From Desulfococcaceae bacterium HSG9 (lineage in GTDB: Bacteria; Desulfobacterota; Desulfobacteria; Desulfobacterales; JAUCGF01), in NCBI GenBank assembly GCA_030378005.1, contig JAUCGF010000101.1, forward strand, positions 1-57,997: a stretch of 57,997 nucleotides of DNA, in the 5' to 3' direction. This document shows positions 26,848-35,970 of this stretch, in pieces (the stretch's first letter is position 1; each line of letters starts with the position of its first letter). The position numbers and the translations under genes were made by a program. The notes beneath the pieces were generated by a model, which saw nothing but the letters and a program-made list of their open reading frames with translations, was not told the DNA's origin and did not search any database.

Positions 26848-26931
26848 TTACTTCTTTTTTTTCTTTTTCTTCTTGTCTTTCTTTTTTTTCTTCTTACATT
26901 TTTCTTTTTTCTTACACTTGTCTTTTGACAT
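26848..26931 (-). CDS. 27-residue lysine-rich small protein
   Basis: An ATG at 26931 on the - strand is preceded by a perfect AGGAGG (26937-26942) with 5-nt spacing. The 27-codon frame ends at TAA 26848. The product starts M-S-K-D-K-C-K-K-K-E-K-C and is then almost all lysine with one Asp: 20 of 27 residues are Lys, with two Cys. It would be extremely basic, able to bind nucleic acid or acidic polymers, or metal through the Cys pair. The mixture of AAA and AAG codons and the strong ribosome site argue against mere A-tract noise. No family is recognised. A hairpin follows 120 nt later. Confidence 0.55.
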   Translation of the reverse strand: MSKDKCKKKEKCKKKKKKDKKKKKKKK

Positions 26932-27041
26932 GGTTACCTCCTGTTGATTTTTAATGTTTTTAGTAAAATACTTCGGGTTGACAAATATAACCGGCGGTTA
27001 AGTGTCAGATGTAAAACTCCGAGATCCGCTCCACCGGGCGT

Positions 27042-27542
27042 TTACTTAGACGCATACTTCTTGGGATACTCGAAAAACTTAAATTCACCGCAATCAGCTT
27101 CAATCAATGCCCATGAAGCAATATTAAAATTGACACAAAAAATACCACAAGTGGGAACATTGTTCACGTATTGACTTGTAAAATAATTGGCCAAAGAGGT
27201 GAAGCCCGGATTATGTCCGACCAACATCACCTTTTTTTTATTATCGTCAAGTCTTTCAATCAGCCTGAGGAGTTCCCCTTCACCAGCAAGATATATATCT
27301 TCGGAGTATTGGATCTTTTCAAGTGGATAATTGATTTTTTCTGCAATCGTTCTGGCGGTCACTCCGGCTCGGGTTGCCGAACTGGATATGATCAGGGATG
27401 GGGACACGTTCATCTTTTTAAGAATTTTGCCCATAAAAGGCGCATCCCGATAGCCGCGTTTATTCAGAGGTCTTTCAAAGTCATCCAATCCCGGATTTTT
27501 CCAACTGGATTTCGCATGTCTGACAAGATATAGGGTTCTCAT
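27042..27542 (-). CDS. sixA: Phosphohistidine phosphatase SixA-like
   Basis: 166 residues. L-V-R-H-A-K-S-S-W at residues 6-14 is the RHG-type catalytic motif of the SixA branch of histidine phosphatases; S-S-S-A-T-R-A near 53-59 and V-G-H-N-P-G-F near 107-113 supply the remaining phosphate-pocket Arg and His. SixA removes phosphate from phosphohistidine in phosphorelay or PTS-type proteins. Length fits the family. It lies downstream of a small GlsB-like membrane protein gene but has only a weak ribosome site, so the two may share a transcript. Cytoplasmic. Confidence 0.9.
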   Translation of the reverse strand: MRTLYLVRHAKSSWKNPGLDDFERPLNKRGYRDAPFMGKILKKMNVSPSLIISSSATRAGVTARTIAEKINYPLEKIQYSEDIYLAGEGELLRLIERLDDNKKKVMLVGHNPGFTSLANYFTSQYVNNVPTCGIFCVNFNIASWALIEADCGEFKFFEYPKKYASK

Positions 27543-27578
27543 TAGCTGACTTTCAAATTCGTTAATTTTTTCATTTAG

Positions 27579-27830
27579 TCACTTTTTAATCACACGATAC
27601 AAGACAAGCAACACCAACGCACCGCCAATCGCAATAAGCAGACTGTAAAGATTCAAGCCGCTGACAGTCCCGTAACCAAGAAATTTACTGCTTATAAATC
27701 CTCCGACAAAAGCCCCTGCTATACCGATAAGAATCGTTACGATGATCCCCCCAGGGTCTTTGCCCGGCAGAATAAATTTTGCCAGCGCCCCGGCAATCAG
27801 CCCCATTACCAACCAAGATAAAATACCCAT
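27579..27830 (-). CDS. GlsB/YeaQ/YmgE family membrane protein
   Basis: 83 residues, preceded by AGAAGGAG. Three hydrophobic helices: I-L-S-W-L-V-M-G-L-I-A-G-A-L-A, then I-I-V-T-I-L-I-G-I-A-G-A-F-V-G-G-F, then a C-terminal helix ending in R-V-I-K-K. The G-K-D-P-G-G-I turn and overall length are diagnostic of the transglycosylase-associated/GlsB stress-response family. Role is unclear; members are induced by envelope or osmotic stress. Followed by sixA. Confidence 0.9.
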   Translation of the reverse strand: MGILSWLVMGLIAGALAKFILPGKDPGGIIVTILIGIAGAFVGGFISSKFLGYGTVSGLNLYSLLIAIGGALVLLVLYRVIKK

Positions 27831-27921
27831 TCTAATCTCCTTCTCGAAATTGCAAAGTTTAAAGGTATTCCCCGTCAGATAAATTCTGAACGAGCTTTCT
27901 CTGTGTCAAAGCTCCATTTAA

Positions 27922-28131
27922 TTAAGAAGAATCCGCTTCAGGTTTCCGCCCTTTTCTAAATCCAAAAATAAAATAGACCATTCCACCGATAAAAGGCACC
28001 GAAGCAATAAGCCCCCATAGCACTTTTTTGCCCATAGTGTCAAATTTTTTTTGAGCGACATCGACAAGCGCCCATATCGTGAGCAGTAAAAATGGCACTG
28101 TCAGAAGGAGAATAATCAGTGTTGTCTGCAA
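27922..28131 (-). CDS. PLDc_N-domain small membrane protein
   Basis: 69 residues from TTG 28131 with AAGGGA eight bases upstream. Two helices (L-I-I-L-L-L-T-V-P-F-L-L-L-T-I-W-A-L and K-V-L-W-G-L-I-A-S-V-P-F-I-G-G-M-V-Y) and the short basic tail F-G-F-R-K-G-R-K match the phospholipase-D-nuclease N-terminal (PLDc_N) family. It starts five bases after the lytic transglycosylase stop, so the two form an operon. Probably an envelope-related membrane protein; no enzyme activity is implied. Confidence 0.8.
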   Translation of the reverse strand: MQTTLIILLLTVPFLLLTIWALVDVAQKKFDTMGKKVLWGLIASVPFIGGMVYFIFGFRKGRKPEADSS

Positions 28132-28136
28132 TTGTG

Positions 28137-29027
28137 CTATCCCTTCAAGCTTTTGGCAATTGCCAAAATAGTCTTCACATACGGTTTGCTGTGGTTATAT
28201 TTAAAAATCACTTTGTAGGCATCTTTAGCATTTATGCCGGAACGCCAACCATAGTGTTTCAGATAATTGGCAATACTGGCGATAGCATCCGCATGATTAA
28301 AAAGGTCAACACGCCCGTCATTGTCACCATCGCGGCCAAGCGGCATAATATTGCTGGGCATAAATTGCGCAATGCCCATAGCGCCCGCATAAGACCCGTA
28401 AATAGTGTATGGATCAATCTTTTCGTGTGACGTGTAAGTTATAAACGCTTTTACTTCATTGTAAGCCCATTCAGCTTTTTGACTGACTTTTTTATCATAC
28501 CGCTTTCGGGCAAGCCGCCTTTTGGCAGGTATGCGACGCCACAGTTTTTCTTTCAATTGCGGTTCTGACAGGGACGCCATCGTGGCCAATGTGCTAAACA
28601 CATGACTTTTGCCAAGCAGGGTTCCCAAATTCGTTTCAACTAAAATGATGGCCGTGATAATCTCTTTATCCACGCCGTAACGTTTCTCAGCCGTTTCAAG
28701 CTCGGTTAAATGCGCTTGTATATATTTTTTAGATAGAAGAATTACGGGTGAGTGTAAATATTGGTTATAATTCAAGCGGGATTCGCTATGAACAAAAAAT
28801 AATGAGACATCTTTCACATTAAAAGAAAGCTTGGGATTTTTAAACAGGTTTTTTATCATATCAGCATCAAAACCATCCTCTATAAGTTTGGTTTCAAGCC
28901 AATTAAAATAACGCGCATCATCTTTGCCCGCTGTCGCATTGGTACAGGGGAAAATAATTAAGATGGTAAATAAAAAATAAACCAGTATCTGCCGAATTTT
29001 TTCGCTACAATATTTGACCGGAATCAT
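28137..29027 (-). CDS. mltB: MltB-like lytic murein transglycosylase
   Basis: 296 residues with an N-terminal hydrophobic signal (I-L-V-Y-F-L-F-T-I-L-I-I-F-P) and no clear lipobox. I-I-L-V-E-T-N-L-G-T near residue 125 contains the catalytic Glu of the SLT_2/MltB family, and S-Y-A-G-A-M-G-I-A-Q-F-M-P-S near 210 is its substrate-groove motif. D-G-D-N-D-G-R-V-D-L is the EF-hand-like calcium loop of MltB. It cleaves peptidoglycan glycan strands with 1,6-anhydro ring formation in the periplasm. Cotranscribed with the PLDc_N protein downstream. Confidence 0.9.
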   Translation of the reverse strand: MIPVKYCSEKIRQILVYFLFTILIIFPCTNATAGKDDARYFNWLETKLIEDGFDADMIKNLFKNPKLSFNVKDVSLFFVHSESRLNYNQYLHSPVILLSKKYIQAHLTELETAEKRYGVDKEIITAIILVETNLGTLLGKSHVFSTLATMASLSEPQLKEKLWRRIPAKRRLARKRYDKKVSQKAEWAYNEVKAFITYTSHEKIDPYTIYGSYAGAMGIAQFMPSNIMPLGRDGDNDGRVDLFNHADAIASIANYLKHYGWRSGINAKDAYKVIFKYNHSKPYVKTILAIAKSLKG

Positions 29028-29066
29028 AGAAGGATCACACCTCGCGTTTAATTCAGGGCTACCGTT

Positions 29067-29471
29067 TCACGAACGTTCACATAATTCAACCAAAACACCA
29101 CCAGTCGCTTTAGGATGGAGAAAGGCGATTTTAGCGCCACCCGCTCCAATACGTGGTTTTTGATCGATCAGCTTCACACCTTTGTCTTTTAGTTCCGCCA
29201 AAGCATCTTCAATATTTTCCACCCGAAACGCCACATGCTGGATGCCGGGTCCTTTTTTTTCCAAATATTTGGCGATGGGGCCGTCCGGCGCCGCAGATTC
29301 TAAAAGCTCAACTTCGCTTGCGCCCACCGGAAAAAACCCGGTAGTAACTTTCTGTTCCGTGACCGTCTCGGAGCCTGCAAAATCAAGACCCAGAATATCA
29401 GACCAGAAAGTTTTACCTTCGTCAATACTGTTCACCGCAATTCCAAGATGGTCAATCTTTAATATTTTCAT
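29067..29471 (-). CDS. mce: Methylmalonyl-CoA epimerase
   Basis: 134 residues, AAAGGAG upstream of ATG 29471. I-D-H-L-G-I-A-V near residues 6-13, then G-I-Q-H-V-A-F-R-V near 75-83, and V-L-V-E-L-C near 126 give the metal-binding H/H/E set of the vicinal oxygen chelate fold. F-F-P-V-G-A-S-E-V-E-L-L and the C-terminal F-L-H-P-K-A-T-G-G-V-L-V-E-L are diagnostic of the epimerase. It interconverts (R)- and (S)-methylmalonyl-CoA in propionate metabolism, common in complete-oxidising sulfate reducers. The mutase and carboxylase genes are not in the window. Confidence 0.95.
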   Translation of the reverse strand: MKILKIDHLGIAVNSIDEGKTFWSDILGLDFAGSETVTEQKVTTGFFPVGASEVELLESAAPDGPIAKYLEKKGPGIQHVAFRVENIEDALAELKDKGVKLIDQKPRIGAGGAKIAFLHPKATGGVLVELCERS

Positions 29472-29528
29472 ATTTGCTCCTTTGCATAAAGTTACAAGTT
29501 ATCAATCAAGTTAATGGATTATTCCTTT

Positions 29529-29936
29529 TTATGTTTCGCTCCAATCTTTAATTTTCAATTTTCTGATTCTTTCAAAATGGTTCCGGTTATGTGTCACAAG
29601 CACCAAATCGTTAGCAACGGCTATACCTGCAATCAAAATATCAATATCATCCAGAGGCTTTCCTTCTTTCCGCAATTCGGCATATACCTCAGCAGAAATT
29701 GTAACTGACTGTTCAGTAAGATGCAACACTTTGTTTTTAGAAACGAAGTCAAGAAAGGAAGCCATCTTTTTGTGGGCATCTCGATGTTTCAAGCCACTTA
29801 TAATTTCGTAGTACGTTATGATGCTGATATTCATCTTTTTGTATAAAGTGAGGTAGGAGGCGAAATGGGAAGTGACTTCAGGATGATTTCTGAAAAATAA
29901 GGACAGTATGTCTGTATCAAGCAATGACGGTTTCAC
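29529..29936 (-). CDS. PIN-domain toxin (VapC-like)
   Basis: 135 residues. L-L-D-T-D-I-L-S at 5-12, Y-Y-E-I near 42-45, D-D-I-D-I-L-I-A near 95-102 and V-T-H-N-R-N-H-F near 113-120 give the acidic set of a PIN-domain ribonuclease. It overlaps the upstream antitoxin-like gene by 20 nt, the usual layout of a type II pair. VapC toxins cut tRNA or rRNA and are silenced by the cognate antitoxin. All acidic residues seem intact, so it should be active when free. Confidence 0.88.
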   Translation of the reverse strand: MKPSLLDTDILSLFFRNHPEVTSHFASYLTLYKKMNISIITYYEIISGLKHRDAHKKMASFLDFVSKNKVLHLTEQSVTISAEVYAELRKEGKPLDDIDILIAGIAVANDLVLVTHNRNHFERIRKLKIKDWSET

Positions 29937-30180
29937 GAGCTGTCCTTCCTAAAAATGCCTGTTTACGACGCTCCGCAATTTCCTCTGAAAAATTTTCGAA
30001 TTCTTTACGTGTCATATCTTGCCAGCATCCTGCGAACCGCATGATTTCTTCTGTATCGTCCACGACTGTTTCCAGTCCCAGTCTGAAAAAATGTATGAAA
30101 TCATAAAGTTCTTGCAACCTGTCTTTTGGAACGAGCTTGATTTCTTGCATAACTTTAGTTTCTATTTCAGCTATTTCCAT
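29917..30180 (-). CDS. Antitoxin-like partner of the PIN toxin
   Basis: 87 residues from ATG 30180; a TTG at 30210 would add ten. V-P-K-D-R-L-Q-E-L-Y-D-F-I-H-F-F is a helical segment often seen in the N-terminal part of antitoxins paired with PIN toxins, and the C-terminal part is charged and probably disordered, suited to wrapping the toxin. It overlaps the toxin start by 20 nt. No classical ribbon-helix-helix or AbrB motif is obvious, so the DNA-binding class is uncertain. It would normally repress its own operon. Confidence 0.75.
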   Translation of the reverse strand: MEIAEIETKVMQEIKLVPKDRLQELYDFIHFFRLGLETVVDDTEEIMRFAGCWQDMTRKEFENFSEEIAERRKQAFLGRTARETVIA

Positions 30181-30267
30181 GATACTTTGGAGCCTTCCCT
30201 GAATCCTCAACTATCAGGTTTCAGTGTTCAGTTTCTGCATAGCCTGAAATCTGAACACCGGTACCTG

Positions 30268-31449
30268 TTATTTAAATCTATCCATCACACGCTTAAACGC
30301 CGGCATAGCGTTTATAATGGTTTCATCTGGCACACAAAAAGCCAGTCGAAAATGGCCTGGGCCGTAGAACCCGCTGCCTGGAACGCCTAAAATCAACTCT
30401 TCCTGAAGGGCTTGAACAAATTTGACATCATCAGGAATCGGTGTTTGGGGAAAAAGATAAAAAGCGCCGGCCGGTTTTGTAAAAGTATAACCGCAGTCAG
30501 ATAAGCCATCACATAGCAGGTCTCTTTTACGGGCATATAATGACATATCCACGCTTTTTCCCTGCAAGGAAGCGATCACTCGCTGCATCAAGGCCGGTGC
30601 GTTGACATAGCCGAGAATACGGTTTGTCAGCGTCATCGCATTGATCAGGTCATCTTTAAATTCAGCCTGTGGATTCACCGCCAGAAAGCCGATACGTTCT
30701 CCGGGAATTGAAAGGTCTTTGGAATAAGAAGTTGCCAGAATGCTATCCGGATAGCAGGAAAAGATACTGGGCGCTTTTATTCCATCATAAATAATCTTGC
30801 GGTAAGGTTCATCGGACAACAGATAAATTGTGCGCTTCAGTTTTTGACCGGCATCTTTCAAAAGCGTTCCCAAAGCTTTAAGGTTGTCTTCCGTATATAT
30901 CTGGCCAGTTGGATTATTGGGGAAATTTATCAGAACCGCTTTTGTTTTGTCCGTGATCGCCTCTGAAATGGCATCAATGTCCAGGGTGAAATCCGGTTTG
31001 GTCGGTACGGTTTTGAACACACCGCCATGATTTGCGCAATACGCGCCGTATTCAACAAAACAGGGTGTCGGTGCGATCACCTCGTCTCCAGAATCGAGAA
31101 TGGCTTTTAAAATCGTATTCAACGCACCGGCCGCGCCACAGGTCATAATAATTTCATTAGCCGTCAGAAACGTGTGCTGTTCCTCCGATAGATATTCAGC
31201 CACTTTGGCGCGCACAGGCGGATAGCCCGCATTGGGCATATAGCCGTGCATTCCGTCAACAGACGTATTGACAATCTCCTGCAACGTTTTTTTAAACACT
31301 TCAGGCGGCTCAATATTGGGGTTGCCCAGACTGAAATCAAACACATTTTCAGCACCATGTTCGGCTTTAAGGCGCGCGCCCTCCTCAAACATTTTACGAA
31401 TCCAGGATGTTTTGGATATAATTATTTCGATATTTTTTGCGATACTCAT
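30268..31449 (-). CDS. PLP-dependent class I/II aminotransferase
   Basis: 393 residues. S-L-G-N-P-N at 40-45, N-N-P-T-G at 178-182, S-D-E-P-Y-R at 212-217 and S-Y-S-K-D-L-S-I-P-G with the PLP lysine near 244 are all in place, plus the C-terminal F-R-L-A-F-C arginine for the substrate carboxylate. Fold type I, aspartate-aminotransferase family, about normal length. It transfers an amino group between an amino acid and a 2-oxo acid; specificity is not readable. It is 38 bp downstream of the NifU-C gene in the same direction. Confidence 0.92.
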   Translation of the reverse strand: MSIAKNIEIIISKTSWIRKMFEEGARLKAEHGAENVFDFSLGNPNIEPPEVFKKTLQEIVNTSVDGMHGYMPNAGYPPVRAKVAEYLSEEQHTFLTANEIIMTCGAAGALNTILKAILDSGDEVIAPTPCFVEYGAYCANHGGVFKTVPTKPDFTLDIDAISEAITDKTKAVLINFPNNPTGQIYTEDNLKALGTLLKDAGQKLKRTIYLLSDEPYRKIIYDGIKAPSIFSCYPDSILATSYSKDLSIPGERIGFLAVNPQAEFKDDLINAMTLTNRILGYVNAPALMQRVIASLQGKSVDMSLYARKRDLLCDGLSDCGYTFTKPAGAFYLFPQTPIPDDVKFVQALQEELILGVPGSGFYGPGHFRLAFCVPDETIINAMPAFKRVMDRFK

Positions 31450-31487
31450 AGTTTCACTCTTTGTAAAGGTTGAATTGTGATGTGCGA

Positions 31488-31709
31488 TTAAGTGGCTGAT
31501 TCGACCGATTTGATTTCCGGAAATTTCGCTTTCAACGCTCTTTCGATTCCACTTTTAAGCGTCATTTGTGACATAGGACATCCGGCGCAAGCACCCTGTA
31601 GCTGCACTTTGACGATTCCGTCTTCAAAATCAACAAATTTCACATCGCCGCCGTCTTGCTGTAACATCGGCCTGATTTCATTTAATGCTTCCTGAATTTC
31701 AGCTTTCAT
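31488..31709 (-). CDS. NifU C-terminal domain protein (Fe-S scaffold/carrier)
   Basis: 73 residues preceded by AAAGGAG. The whole protein is a NifU C-terminal domain: L-Q-Q-D-G-G-D-V-K-F-V near 17-27 and A-C-A-G-C-P-M-S near 40-47 with the two cluster-binding cysteines (CxxC). Such proteins carry [4Fe-4S] clusters to apo-proteins. A tandem hairpin array lies just upstream between it and tgt. Confidence 0.93.
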   Translation of the reverse strand: MKAEIQEALNEIRPMLQQDGGDVKFVDFEDGIVKVQLQGACAGCPMSQMTLKSGIERALKAKFPEIKSVESAT

Positions 31710-31750
31710 AATTTTGGTCTCCTTTATTGTATTCCAATTTAAGTTTTCTT

Positions 31751-31908
31751 GATTTCAAACGCAAGCTGAAGCTTGCACTCCGTATTCGATGCAAAGGATT
31801 TCAAACGCAAGCTGAAGCTTGCACTCCGTATTCAATGCAAAGGATTTCAAACGCAAGCTGAAGCTTGCACTCCGTATTCAATGCAAAGGATTGCAAACTT
31901 CAGTTTGC
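31751..31908. repeat. Three 46-bp tandem repeats with internal hairpins
   Basis: Units start at 31751, 31797 and 31843, period 46, nearly identical, each containing GCAAGCTGAAGCTTGC (a 7-bp stem with GA loop) then ACTCCGTATTC. The array ends with a variant hairpin GCAAACTTCAGTTTGC at 31892-31907. It lies between tgt and the NifU-C gene and could terminate or process the tgt transcript. Confidence 0.8.
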
Positions 31909-31919
31909 GTCGTCACATA

Positions 31920-33059
<1,140 letters not shown>

Positions 33060-33071
33060 TCATCTCCCACT

Positions 33072-34118
33072 CTAAACAATCAACATTGCATCCCCATAGC
33101 TATAAAACCGATAGCCTTCTGAAATCGCCGTTTTGTACGCATTTAATATGTTTTGTCGATCTGCAAAGGCGGATACTAACATCAAAAGTGTTGATTGGGG
33201 AAGATGAAAATTGGTGATCAGCGCATCAATCACTTTAAATTTATACCCCGGATATATAAAAAGATCGCATTGCCCGCTGCCGGGATGAATTCGGCCATCT
33301 TTGTCTGAAGCGAACTCAAGCGTGCGTACACAAGTAGTGCCGACTGCGATAATGCGCTCTGCTTTGTTTAAAACGGAAGCGGTTTCTTCCGTAATTGTAA
33401 ACCATTCCGAATGAATTTGGTGTTCCCGAATATCATCGGTTCTGACCGAAGCAAACGTGCCATGCCCGACATGAAGCGTAATCGCGGCAATCAGAACTCC
33501 CCTATCCCCTATCTGATCAAGCAGTTCCGTTGAAAAATGCAATCCGGCCGTAGGTGCCGCCACTGCGCCATTTTGTTTGGCATATACGGTTTGGTAGTCA
33601 TTTTTATCATCGGAGGGAATATTGCCATTGCGTTTGATATACGGCGGCAACGGTGTTTTGCCAATACGAAATATTAATGTTTCAAAATTTTCAGCGTATC
33701 TGAAGCGAACCGTAAAAATACCATCACGAAACTGTAATACCTCAGCCCGCAATCCCTGTTCAAGAATCAGAACAGTGCCTTCACGCGGTCGTTTTGATGC
33801 TTTAAGCAGGCATTGGCATACAATATCACTGCCTGTATGGTAGTTTTCAAGGCATTGAGCGTAATTTAAAATCAAAAGTTCAATTTTTCCGCCGGTCTCT
33901 TTTCTGCCGAACAGCCGAGCCGGCACGACACGCGTGTCATTGACTACTAACACGTCGCCAGGATTAAGCCAATTGATAATATCTGCAAATGTATGGTGCG
34001 CTAAAAATCCCGTGTAACGCTTCATATAAAGAAGACGGGAACGCTCGCGCGGCGTTGACGGTTCTTGGGCGATGCACTTTTCAGGAAGGTGATAATCGTA
34101 ATCACTGACTGCAAACAT
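33072..34118 (-). CDS. queA: S-adenosylmethionine:tRNA ribosyltransferase-isomerase
   Basis: 348 residues. D-Y-D-Y-H-L-P-E-K-C-I-A-Q-E-P near the start, V-V-N-D-T-R-V-V-P-A-R-L-F-G, A-A-P-T-A-G-L-H-F, and the C-terminal T-N-F-H-L-P-Q-S-T-L-L-M-L-V-S-A-F run identify QueA. It adds the cyclopentenediol ribosyl moiety from SAM to preQ1 at tRNA position 34, acting after Tgt. It starts two bases after the small DUF2065 gene and is followed by tgt, so all three are one transcription unit. Confidence 0.97.
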   Translation of the reverse strand: MFAVSDYDYHLPEKCIAQEPSTPRERSRLLYMKRYTGFLAHHTFADIINWLNPGDVLVVNDTRVVPARLFGRKETGGKIELLILNYAQCLENYHTGSDIVCQCLLKASKRPREGTVLILEQGLRAEVLQFRDGIFTVRFRYAENFETLIFRIGKTPLPPYIKRNGNIPSDDKNDYQTVYAKQNGAVAAPTAGLHFSTELLDQIGDRGVLIAAITLHVGHGTFASVRTDDIREHQIHSEWFTITEETASVLNKAERIIAVGTTCVRTLEFASDKDGRIHPGSGQCDLFIYPGYKFKVIDALITNFHLPQSTLLMLVSAFADRQNILNAYKTAISEGYRFYSYGDAMLIV

Positions 34119-34120
34119 GG

Positions 34121-34306
34121 TTATTGTTTCCCAATGTAAATCAGCCCAAGCCCAATCAGCATCAGCATCAGACCAAACCTGCGTAACGCACCGTCCTGTA
34201 TCTCAATGATCTGTTTAATCCAGGTTTTCATTTTTTCAGGAAAAGCAAAATAGGGCAACCCCTCCACAATCATAACCATTCCGATAACACATAAAAAAAA
34301 TTCCAA
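34121..34306 (-). CDS. DUF2065 small membrane protein
   Basis: 61 residues with two helices (C-V-I-G-M-V-M-I-V-E-G-L-P-Y-F-A-F-P and L-R-R-F-G-L-M-L-M-L-I-G-L-G-L-I-Y) separated by a short charged loop, the layout and length of the DUF2065/YjeT family. Inner membrane; function unknown. Two bases separate its stop from the queA start, so it heads the queA-tgt unit. Confidence 0.88.
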   Translation of the reverse strand: MEFFLCVIGMVMIVEGLPYFAFPEKMKTWIKQIIEIQDGALRRFGLMLMLIGLGLIYIGKQ

Positions 34307-34437
34307 TATGATTTACTCCCGCATTATATCAATTTTTCCAAAGACATTCCCGCATACAAATCTAAAATTTATATTCATAATCAAAAAATCATCTAAATTC
34401 AAGCATAAATAGTGAATCAAATAGCGGTTGACTATGT

Positions 34438-35901
34438 TTACAACACCTCTACAATATCAAATTCCTCTATATGAAGATTCCTTTTGGGATATACAATAAT
34501 CGGTTTGCCGATAAGATTTTCAAGTTCGGAAATGATCTGATTTTCCTCCACATGAAGTAATTCGGCGACCTGGGGGTGCACTGCCAGTGTGAAGTTGACG
34601 CCGGTCATATCGTACGACAGGCGCAATATTTCCCGATACACTTTATAACATATCGATCTGAGCGATAAATGATAGCCCTCACCTTTACAATAGTGGCAGG
34701 GTTCACACAATGTTTGAGCTAAATCGCTTTTCGTCTTTTGACGTGTCATTTGGATGATACCGATTTCAGACATAGGTAGAACATACGTTTTGCGGCGATC
34801 TTTTTTGAGCGCTTCAACCAAAGCGTTAAACACCTTTTCCCGGTTAATCTTTTTTTCCATATCAATGAAATCTATAATAATGATGCCACCGATATCCCGC
34901 AGACGGATTTGAAAAGCAATTTCTTTCAACGCTTCCAAATTGGTCTTCAATACGGTTTCTTCCAGATTATGTTTACCCACATAACGACCGGTATTCACAT
35001 CAATCGCCACCAGTGCTTCGGTTTGGTCAATCACAATGCACCCGCCGGATTTCAGCCACACTTTTCGTTGAATGGCGCGTGAGATGTCGCCTTCCAAATT
35101 ATAGGCGTCAAAAATCGGTTCATCATCCTGATAAAAAGTCACCGATTTTTTCAATATCGGCATATACCGGTCTAAAAATTTTACAATCGCCTCGTAGTCT
35201 TTACGAGAATCCACAATAAGGCTGTCCGCTTCCAACATCAGAAAATCTCTGACAGCCTGGAGACTGATATCCAATTCCTGATAAACCGGAGACGGCAGGG
35301 GTGCGGTTTCAGATTGGGTCAGAATTCGATCCCACAAGTTGTTTAAAAACGCCATCTCACGGATTATTTTTCCTTCTCTAACACCTTCCGCCGCAGTTCT
35401 GACAATATAACCCCGATCATCAGGCTTGTTCTCACAGATAGTTTTTTTAAGTCGCTGTCGTTCAGGTTTATTTATGATACGTTTGGAGATTCCGATAAAA
35501 TCACTATGAGGCATCAGCACCAAAAAACGCCCCGGAAGGGAAATATGCGAAGTTACGCGAGCGCCTTTGGATTCTGATGGTGATCGGATAACATGCACCA
35601 GGAGCGTTTGCCCCTCGGTAATCAGTTCTTCGATAGACAGTTTGGTTTTCCTGTTCGTCGCCGCTTCATCTTGATTATGGATAATATTACTGACATGAAT
35701 GAAGCCGGCCTGTTTCAGACCAATATCGATAAAAGCGGCCTGCATTCCGGGCAGAACGCGCCGCACCACGCCTTTGTATATGTTGCCAGTGATGTTGTCA
35801 TCGTCTTTACGCTGAATGAACAGTTCGACAATGGTGTCATCTTCCAGGAGCGCGACCCTGGTTTCATGATTCGTAACGTTTATAATCAGTTTTTTATTCA
35901 T
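34438..35901 (-). CDS. rng: Ribonuclease E/G family endoribonuclease
   Basis: 487 residues, the size of RNase G rather than RNase E. An S1-like domain occupies residues 37-120 (G-N-I-Y-K-G-V-V-R-R-V-L-P-G-M-Q-A-A-F-I). The catalytic DNase-I-like part carries V-A-I-D-V-N-T-G near 285 and I-I-I-I-D-F-I-D-M near 330. C-E-P-C-H-Y-C-K-G-E-G near 395 is the zinc-link cysteine region that joins subunits. It cuts single-stranded AU-rich RNA with a 5'-monophosphate preference, serving rRNA and mRNA turnover. It follows the large radical SAM gene in the same direction. Confidence 0.95.
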   Translation of the reverse strand: MNKKLIINVTNHETRVALLEDDTIVELFIQRKDDDNITGNIYKGVVRRVLPGMQAAFIDIGLKQAGFIHVSNIIHNQDEAATNRKTKLSIEELITEGQTLLVHVIRSPSESKGARVTSHISLPGRFLVLMPHSDFIGISKRIINKPERQRLKKTICENKPDDRGYIVRTAAEGVREGKIIREMAFLNNLWDRILTQSETAPLPSPVYQELDISLQAVRDFLMLEADSLIVDSRKDYEAIVKFLDRYMPILKKSVTFYQDDEPIFDAYNLEGDISRAIQRKVWLKSGGCIVIDQTEALVAIDVNTGRYVGKHNLEETVLKTNLEALKEIAFQIRLRDIGGIIIIDFIDMEKKINREKVFNALVEALKKDRRKTYVLPMSEIGIIQMTRQKTKSDLAQTLCEPCHYCKGEGYHLSLRSICYKVYREILRLSYDMTGVNFTLAVHPQVAELLHVEENQIISELENLIGKPIIVYPKRNLHIEEFDIVEVL

Positions 35902-35970
35902 AGCTGAATTGGAAAGCGATTGAGATTAAGAAATACTGATAAACGCAGGTTTCGCTGCATTGCGTTCACC

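Noticed and set aside
26731..26947. Phe-rich + strand frames
   Set aside because: They are the complement of the lysine codons of the - strand small gene, with no ribosome site.
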